A stretch of 64,000 bases of DNA, from positions 1-64,000 of the forward strand of contig SUYU01000012.1 of NCBI GenBank assembly GCA_015060245.1, written 5' to 3'. This DNA is from Bacteroidales bacterium (GTDB taxonomy: Bacteria > Bacteroidota > Bacteroidia > Bacteroidales > UBA932). Shown here piece by piece: positions 62,350 through 64,000 of this stretch. Position numbers and translations under genes: made by a program. Within the stretch, counting starts at the first letter, position 1; every line of letters begins with the position of its first letter. The notes beneath the pieces are model-generated. The model saw nothing but the letters and a program-made list of their open reading frames with translations. It was not told the origin of the DNA and did no database searches.

Positions 62350-63453
62350 CTACGCCTGCTTTTTATAGGTAAGGGCGGCGAGGGTGTTGAAGATGATGGC
62401 GAAGATGCCTAGGGCTGCGTAGTTTGTCCACAGTTCGGCAATGGTGGTTCCCTTCAAATATACCGAGCGCAGAATCTCTACATAGTACCGTGGCGGCAAT
62501 ATGAGCGTGAAGCGTTGCGCCCACACAGGCATTGAATCAATAGGCGTAAGCAGTCCACTCATCAACATAAAGGTCATAATAAAGAAGAACATAACAAACA
62601 TTGTCTGTTGCATTGTCTCCGAGAAATTGGCGATGGTCAGGCTGAAGCCCGAAATCGTAAGGATAAAGAGCAACGCTCCGAAATATATTGCTCCGATAGA
62701 GCCTACGGGTGCAAGGCCATAGACCAATCGAGCCACAAGCATCGCCACTGTCACGACAAACAATCCTATAATCCAATACGGCACAAGTTTCGAGAGGATA
62801 AACATAAAACGTGAGATAGGCGTTACATTTATCTGCTCAATAGTACCGCTCTCCTTCTCGCCCACGATACTCAACGCTGGCAGGAAACCGCAAATCAAGA
62901 TAAAGAGAATAATCATCAGCGCGGGAATCATATAGTGGCGGTAGTTGAGCGTGGGGTTATAGCGATTCTCAATAGTTACCAACTCCGACAACTTCGCAGG
63001 GCTCTTCTCGCCACGCAGTTCGGCCAAGGTGCGGGCTATGGTCTGCACGACATACTGCATTCCCATACCTCCCTTTGTAGCATTTACTGCATTGGCGGTT
63101 ATGCTGATGCGCTCGGGTGTGGCAACAGTCATATCGCGCTCAAAGTTGTCGGGTATCTGCACAATAACATCCACCGCACCCTGCTCCAAAGCATCAATAG
63201 CAAGCGGATACTCCGAGGTCGTCTGCGCCAATGTAAGATACTCCGATGCTTCGATATGAGAGGCGATACGGCGCGAGGTTGTCGAGCGGTCGAGGTCAAC
63301 AACCGCAACATTGACATTGCGGACATCCATAGTCATAATGAGCGGCATAAGCAACATCACAAGTATCGGGAAGGCGATGATTAGTCGCGGCAGAAACGAG
63401 TTGCGACGTATCTGCAAAAATTCCTTCTGAACAAGTACGATAAATGTTCTCAT
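62350..63453 (-). CDS. ABC-2 type transporter permease (YhhJ/YbhR-like)
   Basis: FLPALSIVGEKESGTIEQINVTPISRFMFILSKLVPYWIIGL; MSGLLTPIDSMPVWAQRFTLILPPRYYVEILRSVYLKG. Confidence 0.9.
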   Translation of the reverse strand: MRTFIVLVQKEFLQIRRNSFLPRLIIAFPILVMLLMPLIMTMDVRNVNVAVVDLDRSTTSRRIASHIEASEYLTLAQTTSEYPLAIDALEQGAVDVIVQIPDNFERDMTVATPERISITANAVNATKGGMGMQYVVQTIARTLAELRGEKSPAKLSELVTIENRYNPTLNYRHYMIPALMIILFILICGFLPALSIVGEKESGTIEQINVTPISRFMFILSKLVPYWIIGLFVVTVAMLVARLVYGLAPVGSIGAIYFGALLFILTISGFSLTIANFSETMQQTMFVMFFFIMTFMLMSGLLTPIDSMPVWAQRFTLILPPRYYVEILRSVYLKGTTIAELWTNYAALGIFAIIFNTLAALTYKKQA

Positions 63454-63455
63454 AA

Positions 63456-63998
63456 TTACTCCAACTTATCGTTAAACTTTTTGAGTGATACGCCGAGAAT
63501 AACTACCGTCATACTGAGCAGAATCACGCAATTCTTCCATACAGCCACAAGCGGCAGGCCCTGAATCATCATCTTGCGCACCGCATCGATATACCACCTC
63601 GCAGGTACAATGTTTGACACCACCTGGAAAAATTTGGGCAGATTTTCAATCGGGAACAGCATACCCGACAGCATCAGGATAGGCATCATCATAACCATTG
63701 CCGAGATTAGCAGTGCTGCCATCTGCGTGGTGGCGATGGTCGAGACCAAAAGTCCGAGCGAGAGCGATAGCATAAGGTAGAGCAACGACAGCGAGAAGAT
63801 ACCCCCGACACCGCCCGTCATCGGCACTTCGAGGAGGTATCGTGCCAAAAGCAGTATAGTCACAAGCACGATACACGATATGGCGAAGTAGGGTATCATC
63901 TTGGCAAAGATAATCTTCACGGGACGCACGGGCGAAACCAGAAGCACCTCCATCGTGCCAACCTCCTTCTCGCGGACAATCGACACCGAGGTCATCAT
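63456..63998 (-). CDS. ABC-2 type transporter permease, partial (5' end beyond window)
   Basis: SIVREKEVGTMEVLLVSPVRPVKIIFAKMIPYF; MLSGMLFPIENLPKFFQVVSNIVPARWYIDAVRKMMIQG; runs into window edge. Confidence 0.88.
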   Translation of the reverse strand: MMTSVSIVREKEVGTMEVLLVSPVRPVKIIFAKMIPYFAISCIVLVTILLLARYLLEVPMTGGVGGIFSLSLLYLMLSLSLGLLVSTIATTQMAALLISAMVMMMPILMLSGMLFPIENLPKFFQVVSNIVPARWYIDAVRKMMIQGLPLVAVWKNCVILLSMTVVILGVSLKKFNDKLE

Positions 63999-64000
63999 CG

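Overview
The window is about 64 kb of a Bacteroidales-like (Bacteroidetes) chromosome. Evidence for the lineage is promoters of the form TTTG-N19-TAnnTTTG, a complete Mfa/type V fimbrial locus, and the overall gene content. Most of it is core genome: grpE-dnaJ, anmK, rplS, mscS-type channel, sbcD-sbcC, clsA-like, sugar MFS plus ROK kinase, gyrB, ftsE, nth, xerD-like, guaA-like, typA, and yceD-rpmF-plsX-fabH, with three tRNAs. Accessory material: (i) an AT-rich lipoprotein with a cysteine-peptidase-like NCHAYAW...DHSA signature; (ii) a small DUF3791/DUF3990-like three-gene cassette directly downstream of tRNA-Arg(ACG); (iii) an ABC/permease/GntR(YtrA-type) operon with a 22-nt palindromic operator candidate; (iv) an un-called sigma-factor region-2 remnant upstream of sbcD; (v) a sigma factor overlapping a membrane HELTH (HExxH) protein; (vi) a tyrosine phenol-lyase-like enzyme; (vii) a six-gene fimbrial locus behind an intergenic region with a perfect 16-bp inverted repeat, and containing a nearly cytosine-free ~270-bp spacer; (viii) a GMP synthase whose amidotransferase domain is truncated; (ix) a tRNA-Arg(CCU)-anchored integrase remnant joined abruptly to compositionally different DNA carrying ABC-2 permeases. 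No rRNA, CRISPR array or intact transposon was recognised. All family calls come from reading protein motifs; no database search was run.
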